DNA of 64,000 nucleotides from Entomortierella parvispora (GCA_963573315.1 OY752147.1:1178001-1242000); one strand, 5' to 3'; shown: positions 26,789-37,716, numbered from the stretch's first letter. Made by a program: numbers and translations. The notes: generated by a model not told the origin, from the sequence alone.

Positions 26789-27712
26789 ACTCTTCCACCC
26801 ACTACCACCAAAGCCGCTGTTTTCGATGGCGCTAAGTGCACCGTTCCTTTCAACTTGTCGGTCAAGCAGAAAGCGGTGTATCAACCAATCTTTAAGCTCA
26901 AGAGTTGGTTGGAGCATCGAAAAGGACATGCATCGGAAGGGAAACAACCTGTTGCCCAAATTGAGTCCGATTTTCCGCCCATTCGTGGTTCAGGAGCATC
27001 GATCAAGAACTTCGTGGAGCAATTTAAGGTAGTTGGTGTCTCACTGGACGAATTTTATGGCAATGTTACATTGAAAAGGATAGATGGAATGCTCAGAAGG
27101 CCAAAGTCGAAGAGTACAGGATAATTGCCGACCGGCTTTTAGGCCTTATTGGAGGATCTTTGGGCGCCAAGAGAGACCCCAGTGACAAAGTTGTCATCGG
27201 CATTGGACTTGGCGACTTTTCCTCGAAGATCAGGCTGTCGTCTCTTCATTCCAGTCTTATTTCGTGCAACGGGTATGAATCTGGCAGCAGGTTTTTTTTA
27301 TTCTGAAAGCTGTCCTCCTTCTCACTATTCTTTTTATGATGGTCTTTTTATTGGGCACGATCGCTGGGATACATTGTGGTGGGAGTCAACGAGTACTACA
27401 CGTCCAAGAAGTGTCCAGTTTGTCACGAGTTCGTTGGCCAGGTTGACATTCGTCGACTATATTGTTCATGCTGCAAGACCTTCATGCACAGAGATGTGAT
27501 GGCGGGGCACAACATCGCGAATGTTTTTCAAGGTCACATTCTCATCAGCAGCGCCCTCGCTACCTGCAACCCGTGGATGCCGACGGTAAATATCCGTGGG
27601 AGGAGGGCCGCGGAGGTCACAGTCGTTCTTCGGCCATTGTGAGTAGTGTCAAACGAAAAGCTTCCGTGTGATCGACAGATCTGGATCCAGTCAAACGAAA
27701 AGCAGAAGAGTA
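26786..27712 (+). pseudogene. Oxidoreductase start fused in frame to a broken Fanzor fragment
   Basis: The first 21 or so codons (TTTKAAVFDGAK) match the quinone oxidoreductase at 43810. From about 26850 the frame continues directly into Fanzor sequence (NLSVKQKAVYQP) homologous to 35917 onward. The Fanzor part lacks RuvC-I. It carries a frameshift near 27080, a remnant of the intron, the zinc ribbon (CPVC...CSCC) with HRDVMAGHNI, and another frameshift near 27540. It stops at the equivalent of the full Fanzor stop (AGAAGAGTAG, near 27712). It is a 5'-truncated insertion that destroyed this oxidoreductase copy. Confidence 0.8.
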
Positions 27713-27881
27713 GTTCCTTTTATGTACCAACGTCAAAGAGGCAGGCTCCCGGACAATCCACGCCTTAATTCTCTCATTGGCTGGATTTTCGAAGACAAAT
27801 ACTTCCAATCAAGGAAGGAGCGAGAGCTATCAATTGACATCGAAGAATATGTCAATTGACCTCAACGCTGTTTGACTTTAT

Positions 27882-30663
27882 TCACTGGCACTTTCGCCCT
27901 GCGCCAACCTCCTTGAGTCCTTTAATCACAAGACTTGTGTTGTGTAGCGTGGCTACCGCTTCTGCAAGGTACTGAGACGTGCATTTTCTCTTTTTCACTG
28001 CTCGAATGTTGGACAGGATCGCCTCTGAGAGGAGTACCAGCTGCGCTTCACTCTCTTCGACAACCCGCTTGTTTTCGGTGATTTTTGCCAGTCGTTCAGC
28101 CTCCCTTTTTTCAGCTCTCTGCTTCTGGAGCAAAAGAAGTAACCCCGGGGAAAGCAAATGCTCTAAGGACGTCTCGGGATTTTCGTCGCCACCTGCAGGC
28201 GCTGCAGGGCCAATTGTTTCTACATTGCCTTTGTAACTGATTTCTGCATCGCTGTAAATTCTGGTCACGAGATACATATGTTTACAGGGCTCCTTGTATC
28301 GAATGTAGTCATCGCAATTGCAAAATAAGAGTAGTGAGAAATCAGCGCTAGTGCTCACAGAGTATGAATCGCCAGATCCCGAGAAAGAGTTGACTGAGAA
28401 CTGCAAGATGGACAAATAACAACAACAATGGTCAATATCCTCAGTCTGACAACAAGCAAAATAAAGCATGTGGTAAGCATGGTACCTTGCCGTCCTGAGG
28501 CATCTCAGTGACCATGTCCTTAGCGTCAACAAATGGCAAAGCCATTGCCTTCGCTCTCCTTGCTGAGGCGTGCTCAGATAGTGCTATGGGCTGCAGTCCA
28601 CGGCTAATCTTATAGTATGTCGTTCTGAAGTCGATGTCCACCGTCCCTTGTAGCAGAAAGACCAGATCATCAGGGCGCAAATCCCTTGAATATCCCAGGT
28701 ATTGCTTTTTAAAGGTCTTGTGCCAGCTCTCCACCAAATTATTGGTGTTGATGTGCTGATGGTCCTGATTTTTTTATTTTTTTTTAAAAAAAAATGGTTT
28801 GTGTCAATTTCAGCTTTACGACTGCAGCGTACGATTGAGACTTCAAGGGGAATGCGAGTAAGATATAATAAGGCGTTGCTCACTTCTCTGCGGTAAAGGA
28901 CCCACTTGTCTAGCTTGCTTGGCTCCATCCAAGTTGAAATATAGGCAGTAAACTTCTTAGCTCGTGGGAACGATTCCTGTAAATTCCTCCAAGCTTCTTG
29001 AAGTGCGGCCTCAGAATCAGCTTTTCGAATAGCTTTCAAACCAGGGCGCATTCTTTTGCATTCCTCCACCTTCCCAATTAAAGCATTCAAGTTTGAAAAC
29101 GTCCGCTTGAAGGTTTGATAACAGAGTCGGCAAAAATTGTTCAGACGGGCCAAAGGAACACCTACATCATGCAGTTCCCGCAATTTCCGCTCCCATGCTT
29201 GTCCAACATGAAAGGCACAAAAGTAGATCTCCATCGGGGGGCTTGGGAATGCTTTTTTTAGAGCCTCGGTTTCTGCAACGGAGCAGTCCACCATGAACTT
29301 GGTTGCTTGAAGTCCACAGTCGACTTTCAACCACGTTAGCCATTCTTTTAGAATATAACTAGAACCAAGCCGCGTTAGATATCGATGAAAAAACTCAACA
29401 GAAATGACAAAAGGGTGTAAGAGGAGCCGGAGACGTTCCAAGTGAATTAGTGCGAGAGTAATTCCTACCTGGATTCCGAATTGCAGACCATGAAAGCGAT
29501 TGGTATACCGGTTTGAACCTTTTGATCCCTGACCAGAATTGTAAACAAAAACGCAGATGTATACACTTTGTCGTTGTCTGGGCTTGGCTTTAGCGATTTG
29601 ACTGTCTTGTGTGTAGAGTCCATGCACACCATGGTTGCGTTATCACTCATGATCTAAATGATAGAACAATTGGCAAATATAAGTATGGTCAGGCTAACAG
29701 CGTCCAAATATTTTAGGAGCCTGCTCATGGAGATCCTCGTACCTTTAACTGGAACTTTGTACACCAAGCAAACAGGAAGAGCTCTCTATTACCGAGTACT
29801 TCTTCGCTGAACAGGCTCTTGCCGCCCTCATCCTTAATCTGATCAAGCCAAAGCTTAACACTATAAGTCTGATTGAGTGCTTTTCGAGATTGTTTTGTCC
29901 GATTGCGGTATACAACTGTTCGAACATCGTCATACAACATATGAAGACATGGAGGTAACGGACCATCAGCTGTTTGATCCTCAATCTGTGGCAAACATGC
30001 GAAAACAAAATTAAAAGGACCTTTTAGATTACTACTCTCATGGTGAGCTGAAGTGCATTCTCGGACGAACGACATGATTACCTGACGAAGAGCCCAATTG
30101 CTCAAACGAAGTCGAGCTTTTATTGACTTCCAGTCAAGGCCATCAGCAGCCAATTCCTTGATCCAGTCAAGCTGAACCCCGCTCAAGGGTAATTTCGATC
30201 TGGCCTTTGGTGAGTCGTCATGATTGTGACGCCACAAGTACACCACCTCCACAGCATCTTTTTCTCGAAGCTTCCGCATCCTGATTTCAACTGGGCATCC
30301 ATTACCGACTGAGGCGCGTGCGATTTGCAATTGTGAAGGAGGGTCTCGTCTCCTACAACAAAATCGAAAGCTCCAATCATACTTTGGCGGTCTACCAACA
30401 GAACCAGGACGCCTTGTGTGGACTGGCAGCAGTTCGTCGGCGCTCGCCTTGCTCATATTGATGTGTCGAAAACTGCCCTCTACTTGAATCTTTTTCCACT
30501 GCAGTGCGCATCGTTCAATGTGCCAAAAAGCCCGGAGTTCTTCAGCATTCATGGTTGGTTTCCAAATTTCCTCTTCCCTAGGAATGTTAAAGGGTTCAAC
30601 CAATTCGCGAGGATCAAATTCATTAGCAAAGAGGACGATATCCCTTACTCTCAACCCAGTCAT
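27882..30663 (-). CDS. MULE-family (Mutator-like) transposase with SWIM finger
   Basis: Cut-and-paste DNA transposase. Five exons in coding order: 30663-29743, 29653-29469, 29358-28884, 28764-28486, 28400-27882. Phases agree and give 792 residues with no stop. The N-terminal region has a Cys/His cluster ending in YLWRHNHDDSP, then a helical DNA-binding part. The MULE DDE core shows MDSTHKT (Asp319) and FMVDCSVAE (Asp393), then FCAFHVGQAW and the conserved NLVESWHKTFKKQYL. A SWIM zinc finger CNC-x9-CKH follows at 647-661. The frame is undamaged, so the enzyme may be active. I did not find terminal inverted repeats by eye. Confidence 0.85.
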
Positions 30664-31108
30664 GCTGCGACAGCGAAGATGTCCTGGATGAAGTGTGGCA
30701 GACTGATAGGTTTGAAACGGGTTGGTGGTTGGTTGTTGAAGTGTGAAAGAGGTAAAAGAGAGAAAAATTCTGGTCGCTTACCCCTGTCGGTCTGCTTTCG
30801 GTCTGCTTTGGTTTTGCTTCCGGTCTTGTCCTATTCTTGTTTCTGTTTCCGATGCTGGACCTCAATGAAAATTGGCTCCATTTCGCTTATAGTTCTCGAT
30901 CTCTGCTTCTATTGGTTTTATGGTGCTGCCACCAGCCCACTGCTCTCATTTCTCGTATGTACTTGTTGTGCTCCTTGCCCCTTGATAACATTTCCAGATC
31001 AAGCGCTGTAAGTTTAATAATGACTGTATTAAACTGTCGTCGGAGCGACTGCCTGGTTTTTTCTTGTAATCTCGAAGGCTAGCCAAGACTCTTCTCCTGG
31101 GAACACAT
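30664..31108. other. Spacer between transposase and Myb-like gene
   Basis: 445 bases without a gene. It contains a short imperfect repeat (CGGTCTGCTTT twice near 30795-30812). Confidence 0.4.
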
Positions 31109-32170
31109 TTATATTCTCAAGAGATTCTGTCTCTTTCGTCGAAAGCGAGTCCAGTTATGTTGATATGTGTTGATTTTGGCAAGGTGAATCGTTTTCCTGA
31201 GCTCGATTTCTGCCAGTTCTCTCTCCTTCCGTGCATCGATCTCATGGCGCTTCAGACTGATCTCCTTCCGTGAATCGATCTCATAACGGAAGAGGTCGCT
31301 GAGAATCGTGAGTACATCACTACTGGAAACTCGCTGGGAGTCTTTGGGCTTTTTGTTCGTAATCGTTTGGTCGTCTTTATCCATCAGCGACATATTCCTT
31401 GGCTGCGATCCACTTGCAGAAATGGTTGCTGGAATTTTTGGCCGCCGCCGTGCATTTCCATCCTGGACCTGAAGCCTGTCTCCGTCCTCTCCGTCCTTGA
31501 TATTCTTTGCATTTGGACTGTCTGCATTTGCAGTGATGATCATCGATTCTTGGTCAGACTCGGGTTCTGTTAGCACGTCGTCCCTATCGTCCATAGTGCT
31601 TCCATCGGAATGGCCCTGAATGCTGTTGCCTACATGGGCATCTTCCCTGATAGCCTCGTCGTCGGGTGTGATTATCGAGTCGGCGCGAGGAACTAAGCCA
31701 TCACTCCATGCATGAGCCCACTTAGGCTCCAGGATAAAGTAGTGCCTGCATTTGTCTTTGACCGCATCTCGCATGTCGTCTTCCGTGCTAAAGCTCGACG
31801 AATTTCGAAGCCGATGTGCAAGTTTGAATTGAAGTGACATCTTTGTAATCTTATTCTTAATCTTCCCGGCATCAACCCTGAATCCAGCATGCTCAGTTTG
31901 TTGATTAAATTCGGATGCAATTCGACGATAGATTGCTGCCTTAGTAGGGTACTGAGCCCCGTCTGGTGCAAGGGTTTCCTTGCTGGCTTGGAGTGGGCGA
32001 TAAATTTCCGGGTCCATGAGTCGCCTTGCTAACCAAAGTTCCCGGCCACCTCGGAAAGGTGTGTCGTCGCCACTCGGTTTATAAGCTTTTGAGGTCGAGT
32101 GGACATCGTGCTCGGACGAATAAGGATGAGATGTAGATTTCATAATCCGGGATGTGGATGGAAGGGACAT
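31109..32170 (-). CDS. Myb/SANT (trihelix)-like DNA-binding protein of a transposon
   Basis: Single exon, 353 residues. The N-terminal third has a SANT/trihelix pattern: ELWLARRLMDPEIY, YPTKAAIYRRIASEFN, KIKNKITKM, FKLAHRLRN, CRHYFILEPKWAHAWSDG. An acidic Ser/Asp middle follows, then a charged helix at the end (RHEIDARKERELAEIELRK). Proteins of this shape accompany transposases in many DNA transposons and may bind element ends; that role is inferred. It lies just upstream of the MULE gene on the same strand and divergently from the FEN1-Fanzor frame, 529 bases away. Confidence 0.65.
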   Translation of the reverse strand: MSLPSTSRIMKSTSHPYSSEHDVHSTSKAYKPSGDDTPFRGGRELWLARRLMDPEIYRPLQASKETLAPDGAQYPTKAAIYRRIASEFNQQTEHAGFRVDAGKIKNKITKMSLQFKLAHRLRNSSSFSTEDDMRDAVKDKCRHYFILEPKWAHAWSDGLVPRADSIITPDDEAIREDAHVGNSIQGHSDGSTMDDRDDVLTEPESDQESMIITANADSPNAKNIKDGEDGDRLQVQDGNARRRPKIPATISASGSQPRNMSLMDKDDQTITNKKPKDSQRVSSSDVLTILSDLFRYEIDSRKEISLKRHEIDARKERELAEIELRKTIHLAKINTYQHNWTRFRRKRQNLLRI

Positions 32171-32699
32171 GCTGGCAGAGCTTTCAATGTGGTTGTTGAG
32201 TGGATTGGAACTGTTGTCTTGAGCCCATCAGAGCGAGAAATAGTAGGTTCTCAGGTCAGAGGGGAATGCGGCATTACGCGGGAGAAGGAAAGTGTCGGGA
32301 AAAAGGATGAAAAGGTGGCACAAAAGGAGAAGGAAACGGTTCTGGTCACAGAGAGGAAACGGTTCTGGTCACAAAATAAGCACGAAGTGCATGAAGAAGT
32401 GGTTCTGGGATCAAGCGTACTTGGGTGATGTACTTAGCAGCACTTGTGGTTCACGCAAGAAAACAGAGAAGTGTTTCTGCTCCCACGCTCTTCCCGCTCC
32501 CTGCCACACGGGAAAGGTTGCGCAAGAAGCATTTAAAGCCTCTCCTTTCATCCTATCCCCCACTCTCAAAACACCCTCACAACACCCTCAACACCCTCAA
32601 CACCCTCAACACCCTCAACACCCTCAACACCCTTACAGCACATAACCCCTCTACCTTTTCCGTCTCACTTTCCGGCCATCCCTCCTCAGGCACCTCCGG
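32171..32699. promoter_or_regulatory. Divergent promoter region with two tandem repeats
   Basis: Separates the Myb-like gene (-) from the FEN1-Fanzor frame (+). It has two perfect copies of GGAAACGGTTCTGGTCACA (32331-32349, 32354-32372), a third partial (GTGGTTCTGGGA near 32399), and a 9-base tandem array at 32569-32633. Confidence 0.55.
32569..32633 (+). repeat. Tandem 9-base repeat (AACACCCTC)n
   Basis: About seven copies, the first slightly irregular, 67 bases before the ATG of the FEN1-Fanzor frame. Confidence 0.85.
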
Positions 32700-35600
32700 A
32701 TGGGCATTCCATACCTGTGGCCGTTCGTCCGCAAGAAGGGCTATGAGGCACAGCTGCGGTCTCAGTTCCCTCAAGGCCCCGTGTCCGCAAAGTCAAGCTA
32801 TCGAATGGATCTTCTTGGATCCATGTTTGCCACAATTCGCAGGGCCTTTTCTAGTGGCGACTCAACAGCTGCCAACAGAATTATCGAGTCTCGTTTACGA
32901 TCCCTTCAGTTACCGCAGCATGCCACAATCCTCTACCTGGATGGCCCTACGCCGGAGGAGAAGCGCACGACACGGGATGAGCGAGAGGCAAGGCGCTCAG
33001 TGTCCCTGGCGAAGGCCCACACGTTGCTAGCTGAGATGGAGGCCATACTCCGAGACGGAAGAAGACTCAAAAAGCAGCATTTCAAAAAGCTCCACAAATA
33101 CATCAGCTCGTCCTTTTATTTGTCGACCGATCTCCGCGTGGCTCTTGCGCGGTACTTGGAAGAAAAGGGTTGGACAGTAGTTGAATGTCCATCGGAAGCC
33201 GACATTCAGATTGCCATCGACTGTAAACCCGACGACATTGTTATCTCGGGAGACAGCGACAGTCTCATCCATCCCTCCATCAAGACTATTTGGAGGCCTC
33301 AAGCCAGAGGAGGTTACCTTGAGTACAATGTCCCTCAGCTGTTGGAGAAGTTGGAGCTATCAAGAACAGGGTTTACAGCACTTGGGGTCGTCTGTAAGAA
33401 TGACTACACTTGCAACATAAAGAGGATGGGGCTGGTATCCAACTACGAGATCATCCGTACTTTAGAAAACGACAGTAAGTTGCCATCATACCATAGCCTC
33501 TCTCTCTATCTCCTGAATGTGTGTATAGTGATTAATATGAACCCTTTTCTGCGCTACTTTCTTCCTTTGCTTTAGAGGATGTCGACACCATGGTACACGC
33601 ATACCTCATTCATGCAGAGGTTGCATGTAAGCATCCGAGCATAACGCACTTTGAACCAGCCTTAAGGGTATTTGGTCGATAAGAGTTTACCGTTCTTCTG
33701 GAAGATCGCCCTCCGGCCGAACAATCTTTTGTGAATCTCGAGGATATATCGACGAGATTAACGCTGCTTAAGGTTCAGCTCAAAGAGAACAAAAGGTATA
33801 GCTATCAATTGATGACACAATCTGGAGGACACGACAATGAAAGTTTTATTAATCGATACAGTCTTGTATAGATCCAACTCTGCAGGTCCCGATCTTACGA
33901 GGGAGGGGAAATTCGTGTTTAACCGGTATAACACCGTGGACTATCCACCTACGATCTCGCCACCACGAAATGAGTCTGGCAAAAAGTACACGTATCGTCA
34001 ACGATACGCGATCAAGACTCGATGTCGTTTAGTCGAGCATGAACCTCCTGATGTGTTTCAGCAGTTCACCTGGAAACCATGGACCAAACCGCCAGATTTG
34101 CCAAAGTCACCAACACGTCGTAAACCAAAGGTTACAACGAAGGACACCCTTTCGAAACTCCCGGGCATGAGTAAAAAGGATCTTGTGAAAGAGCTTCAGT
34201 GGCAGCATCCTATTCGTGTTTTGGATGTTGGTACGGTAAACGCGAATGCCGCTCGAGCCCTGGCCAATGAGTCGCTCTCGCTCAGCTATTTACCTCTAAT
34301 CAAGACTTGTCTCTCAGAAGTCGCTCAATTGGCAACAAGTACAAAGAGGATTTGTCAACAGGCGATTGGACAGTATCTTGAGTCATTGTCACTTGAGAAT
34401 CTCGACCCTATGAACAAACTTATCCTTGGTCAGTTATGCGATCCATTCACCGACAATGACGTGCTCATTGATGGAAGCCCTGATGAGGAAGGCGTTGTTG
34501 AAGTTGATCCACAGGAAGAAGAAGAGGAAGGCAAGGTCAATGAAACCAAGGTCGATATCGGCAAGAAAGAAGAGGCTCTACAGTTTTTCACCTCTCTTCT
34601 GAGTTCTATATACAACTCGACACCTCCCAAAAAACCAGCTGCATACAACAAGGAGCCTAAAAAGGAGTCGAAATCAGTATCGGCCGTTAGGGCATTCCTG
34701 ATCAAGGCCAAAGCTTTTCTGCCTCAGCAAGACGGCGAAGGTGAGCGCTCGAAAGGGATTTAAGTTGCCATTATTGACTTTAACGATGCAGTATCTAACA
34801 TCATCTACTATGAACAGCGGCTGCAATCTATTCCTCGACTGTAGTTCTCCGATCAACCGCACTTCACCTTTGTACTGAATACAAGGGCCACTATAGACGT
34901 GGCTCCATCGATCTTTGTAAACAGGTAACTGCATAAGAGGTAGCCATGCAGTAGCAAAATCACAGCGAACTGCTGTGCTTCTTTTGGTAAAAATCTAACT
35001 CTCGAGCCCTCTTTCCCTGAATTACTTTTTTATATCTATTTCACAGATCCGCCGCCTCAAAAATAAGGGAGTGATACCTTTGAGCACAGTGGACAATATC
35101 AATCCGAAATTGTCCCCAGCAGAGAACTTTATCATCCTCAACAGAGCCTCAGGATGCCGTCGCTGTCTTTCCCCGATGTCGCGCATGGACGTGAATTATG
35201 TCTGCCTCTCGGAGCTCGAGCTGTCCAAGATCTTTTGGCACGATGACCAGTTGAAACTTCAACTGCAAACATACGCTTTTCCTAGTTTCAATCTGGAAGT
35301 CCCTGCACAAGTTAGTCAAGACTGTGTTGGGATATGGATTGGAGGGGCTCAGCCCGGATTCCTCATCAACAAACTCCTGACAGACATTGGTGGATACAAC
35401 AATGACGAGAGGAAGAAAAGGAAGGATTTCTCGAGATCGGCGAGGAGGATGTCGTTAAATCAAATTAGGAGGCATCTTACGACACTCAATCAGGACAACT
35501 TCGACCCTAGCTCGTATGACGCTAAAGGGTACCTGCTACATGGATCGATTAGGACTGATGGCTTCCGTCTCTGAGTTCTGGGATTCAAGCTCAATGAACT

Positions 35601-36806
35601 GAATTGCGTCAAGTATCGCCGTCTTCCTCCCGCGAGATTGCCAGATCCTATCACCTCTTCCTTGGGTGGGACCAACCACTTCTTGACTGAAGTCAGGAAT
35701 GTTGTTAAATCTAAAGAAGACGTGAAAAGGCTTTGGAATTGCGAACCTCATCAGATCAAAGTTTTGGGGATTGATCTGGGACAGACGTTTGTCTATGGAG
35801 CAAGTGCGCTTTTGCCGTTGTCCACAGAGTCAGTCACTGCTGCCAATCGCGCACAAGAATTTGGAGCAACGGAGGATCAGGAAATCTTGCAAGAAAAGCA
35901 GACAAAGTTTGTCAACCTGTCCGTCAAGCAGAAGGCTGTGTATCAGCCTACTTTTAAGCATAGAAGCTGGATGGAGCGCCGAAAACGACAAGAATTGAAA
36001 GAGGGAGAGTCCATTGCTAAGATTGAGACTGAATTGCCGCCGCTCTGTGGTCCTGGCGCACCTATCAAGGCCTACGTCGAGCGTTTACGGGAGAAAGAAG
36101 AGCAACTAGAAGAGTTCTACGACAATGTTGCTCTGAAAAAACACCGATGGAACGCACAGAAGGCCAGGGCTTACGAGTACAGGCTTATCGCAAACCGGCT
36201 TTTGGAGATGGTGGGGGGATCTTTAGGTGCTAAGAGACAATCCACGAACAACGTCGTCATTGGCATCGGACTCGGCGACTTCTCTTCCAGGATAAGGCTG
36301 TCTTCTCTTTATGGGTCATTCAAGTCGTACTTTCAACAAAGGGTAAAGTTGCAACAGCTCATCGTTACTTTATTCATGTTCTTCAGTTCTAGCTACATCT
36401 ATCTTTTTGTTAGGCTCGAGCTCTGGGATATATTGTAGTCGGCGTTCATGAGTATTACACTTCCAAGAAGTGTCCAGTCTGTGAGGAGTTTGTCGGACAA
36501 GTCGACATGCGCCGGTTCTACTGTCCAAAATGCGAAGTGTATATGCATCGAGATGTGATGGCTGCCCACAACATTGCAAACATTGTTCGAAGCCATCTTT
36601 GTACACAGCAACGACCCCGTTACCTCCAACCAAGGGACGTCAATGGTAACTACCCTTGGGAAGAAAGCCGGGAATCGACGGCCGCAATTGGCCCAATGAC
36701 CCCCGAAGAGATTCCAGCAGAAAGCGGGGCAAGTGTCAAACGAACGGTGCCTGTCGATTGGACCGAGCAAGATCAGAATCAAGTCAAAAGAAAGATAGAA
36801 GAGTAG
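32700..36806 (+). pseudogene. FEN1/XPG-like nuclease joined to Fanzor (eukaryotic TnpB), two in-frame stops
   Basis: Six exons hold phase from end to end: 32700-33474, 33576-33795, 33872-34740, 34818-34924, 35047-36342, 36414-36806; 1,219 codons. Two internal stops, TAA at 33680 (codon 294) and TGA at 35572 (codon 833), interrupt it. N-terminal part, flap-endonuclease fold: MGIPYLWPF start, Asp in SYRMD, LYLDGPTPEEK, CPSEADIQIA, SGDSDSLIH and the helix-turn-helix KNDYTCNIKRMG, so every acidic metal ligand expected for FEN1 is present. The middle has no known domain. The C-terminal part is Fanzor: TDGFRL, KYRRLP, RuvC-I GIDLGQTF (Asp900), VVIGIGLGDFSS, HEYYTSKKCPVC...CPKC zinc ribbon and RuvC-III HRDVMAAHNIAN (Asp1136). 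Fanzors are RNA-guided DNA endonucleases. I call it a pseudogene because of the stops; two adjacent genes is the alternative reading. Confidence 0.75.
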
Positions 36807-37012
36807 TTTCTTCCATATTAGGCAGGTCAATTATGTGTATTAGCAAATACAAGAGCCTGCGTTTGGGCTCTGGGAGCTACGCACACATTTGCGCCACTTC
36901 GGTGACGTAGATATGGCGTGGATTGTCCAAAACGCCAAAAGAAGCAAAACGCGCGCGCGCGGCGAAGCAAATTGTAAATAGAGTACAATCCTCATCCTTG
37001 GCCATGTCACCC

Positions 37013-37124
37013 TCACCTGTATCATCACCGTAACCTGTATCATCACCGTCACCTGTATCATCACCGTCACCTGTATCATCACCATCATCTGTATCACCGT
37101 CACCTGTATCATCACCCACGCCTT
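37013..37124 (+). repeat. Minisatellite, unit about 18 bases (CACCTGTATCATCACCGT)
   Basis: Six or so imperfect tandem copies, with variants such as ACCATCATCTGTATCACC. No spacers separate the units, so this is not a CRISPR-like array. Confidence 0.85.
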
Positions 37125-37260
37125 GTATCATCACTCCATACCGTCCTGCCTCATCTTCATTGCCAATCAACGTGATTTTCGCCTACCTTCTGCCTTCTCA
37201 TTCTCTAAGACGAAGGTAATGTTTTTTAGACTATCATGTTCTGGAAGGAGCGAGTATGAT

Positions 37261-37456
37261 GTTGCCGGCAGACCCACTTGTGCCAGAATCCATTGCTATT
37301 TATTAGCTATGGACAACTGTGCTCGTTTGCGGACCCTGTTAATTGTCCAGGCTATCGGGTGACACCTTTTCAATGCGAACTGGTGCTTCATCAGCAACCA
37401 CCATTCGTTTGCATTGTGAGAATGGATAGTGTTGTGTGATCCTTGGTTGAGCGGCT
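37261..37456 (+). repeat. Dispersed direct repeat, copy a
   Basis: Matches 37548-37716. Both contain the shared blocks ACTTGTGCCAGAAT, GCTCGTTTGCGGACCCTG, CAGGCTATCGGGTGACACC and GATCCTTGGTTGAG. Copy a has about 25 extra bases near 37290. Confidence 0.85.
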
Positions 37457-37547
37457 GCGTCTGTAAGCGTGTTGCATGGATTCCACAACTCCATCCTACA
37501 CGCTGCGCTTGAAGCGCTACTCGATACAACTCTTTCAAGCATTGGTA

Positions 37548-37716
37548 TTGCCAGCAGGCCGACTTGTGCCAGAATATAACTGTGCTCGTTTGCGGACCCT
37601 GTTAATTGTCCAGGCTATCGGGTGACACCTTTCCATTGTGAAACGGTGCTTCATCAGCAACCTCCATTCGTTTGCGTTGTGAGAATGGGTAGTGTTGTAT
37701 GATCCTTGGTTGAGTG
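37548..37716 (+). repeat. Dispersed direct repeat, copy b
   Basis: Second copy, about 90% identical to 37261-37456 by eye. It lies some 160 bases before the PD-(D/E)XK-like gene. I could not assign the unit to an element. Confidence 0.85.

Noticed and set aside
32569-32633. Interstitial telomere repeat
   Set aside because: The unit is 9 bases (AACACCCTC) and is neither CCCTAA nor a simple variant, so telomere origin is unsupported.
37013-37124. CRISPR-like array
   Set aside because: Units are contiguous with no spacers and vary among themselves; it is a minisatellite.
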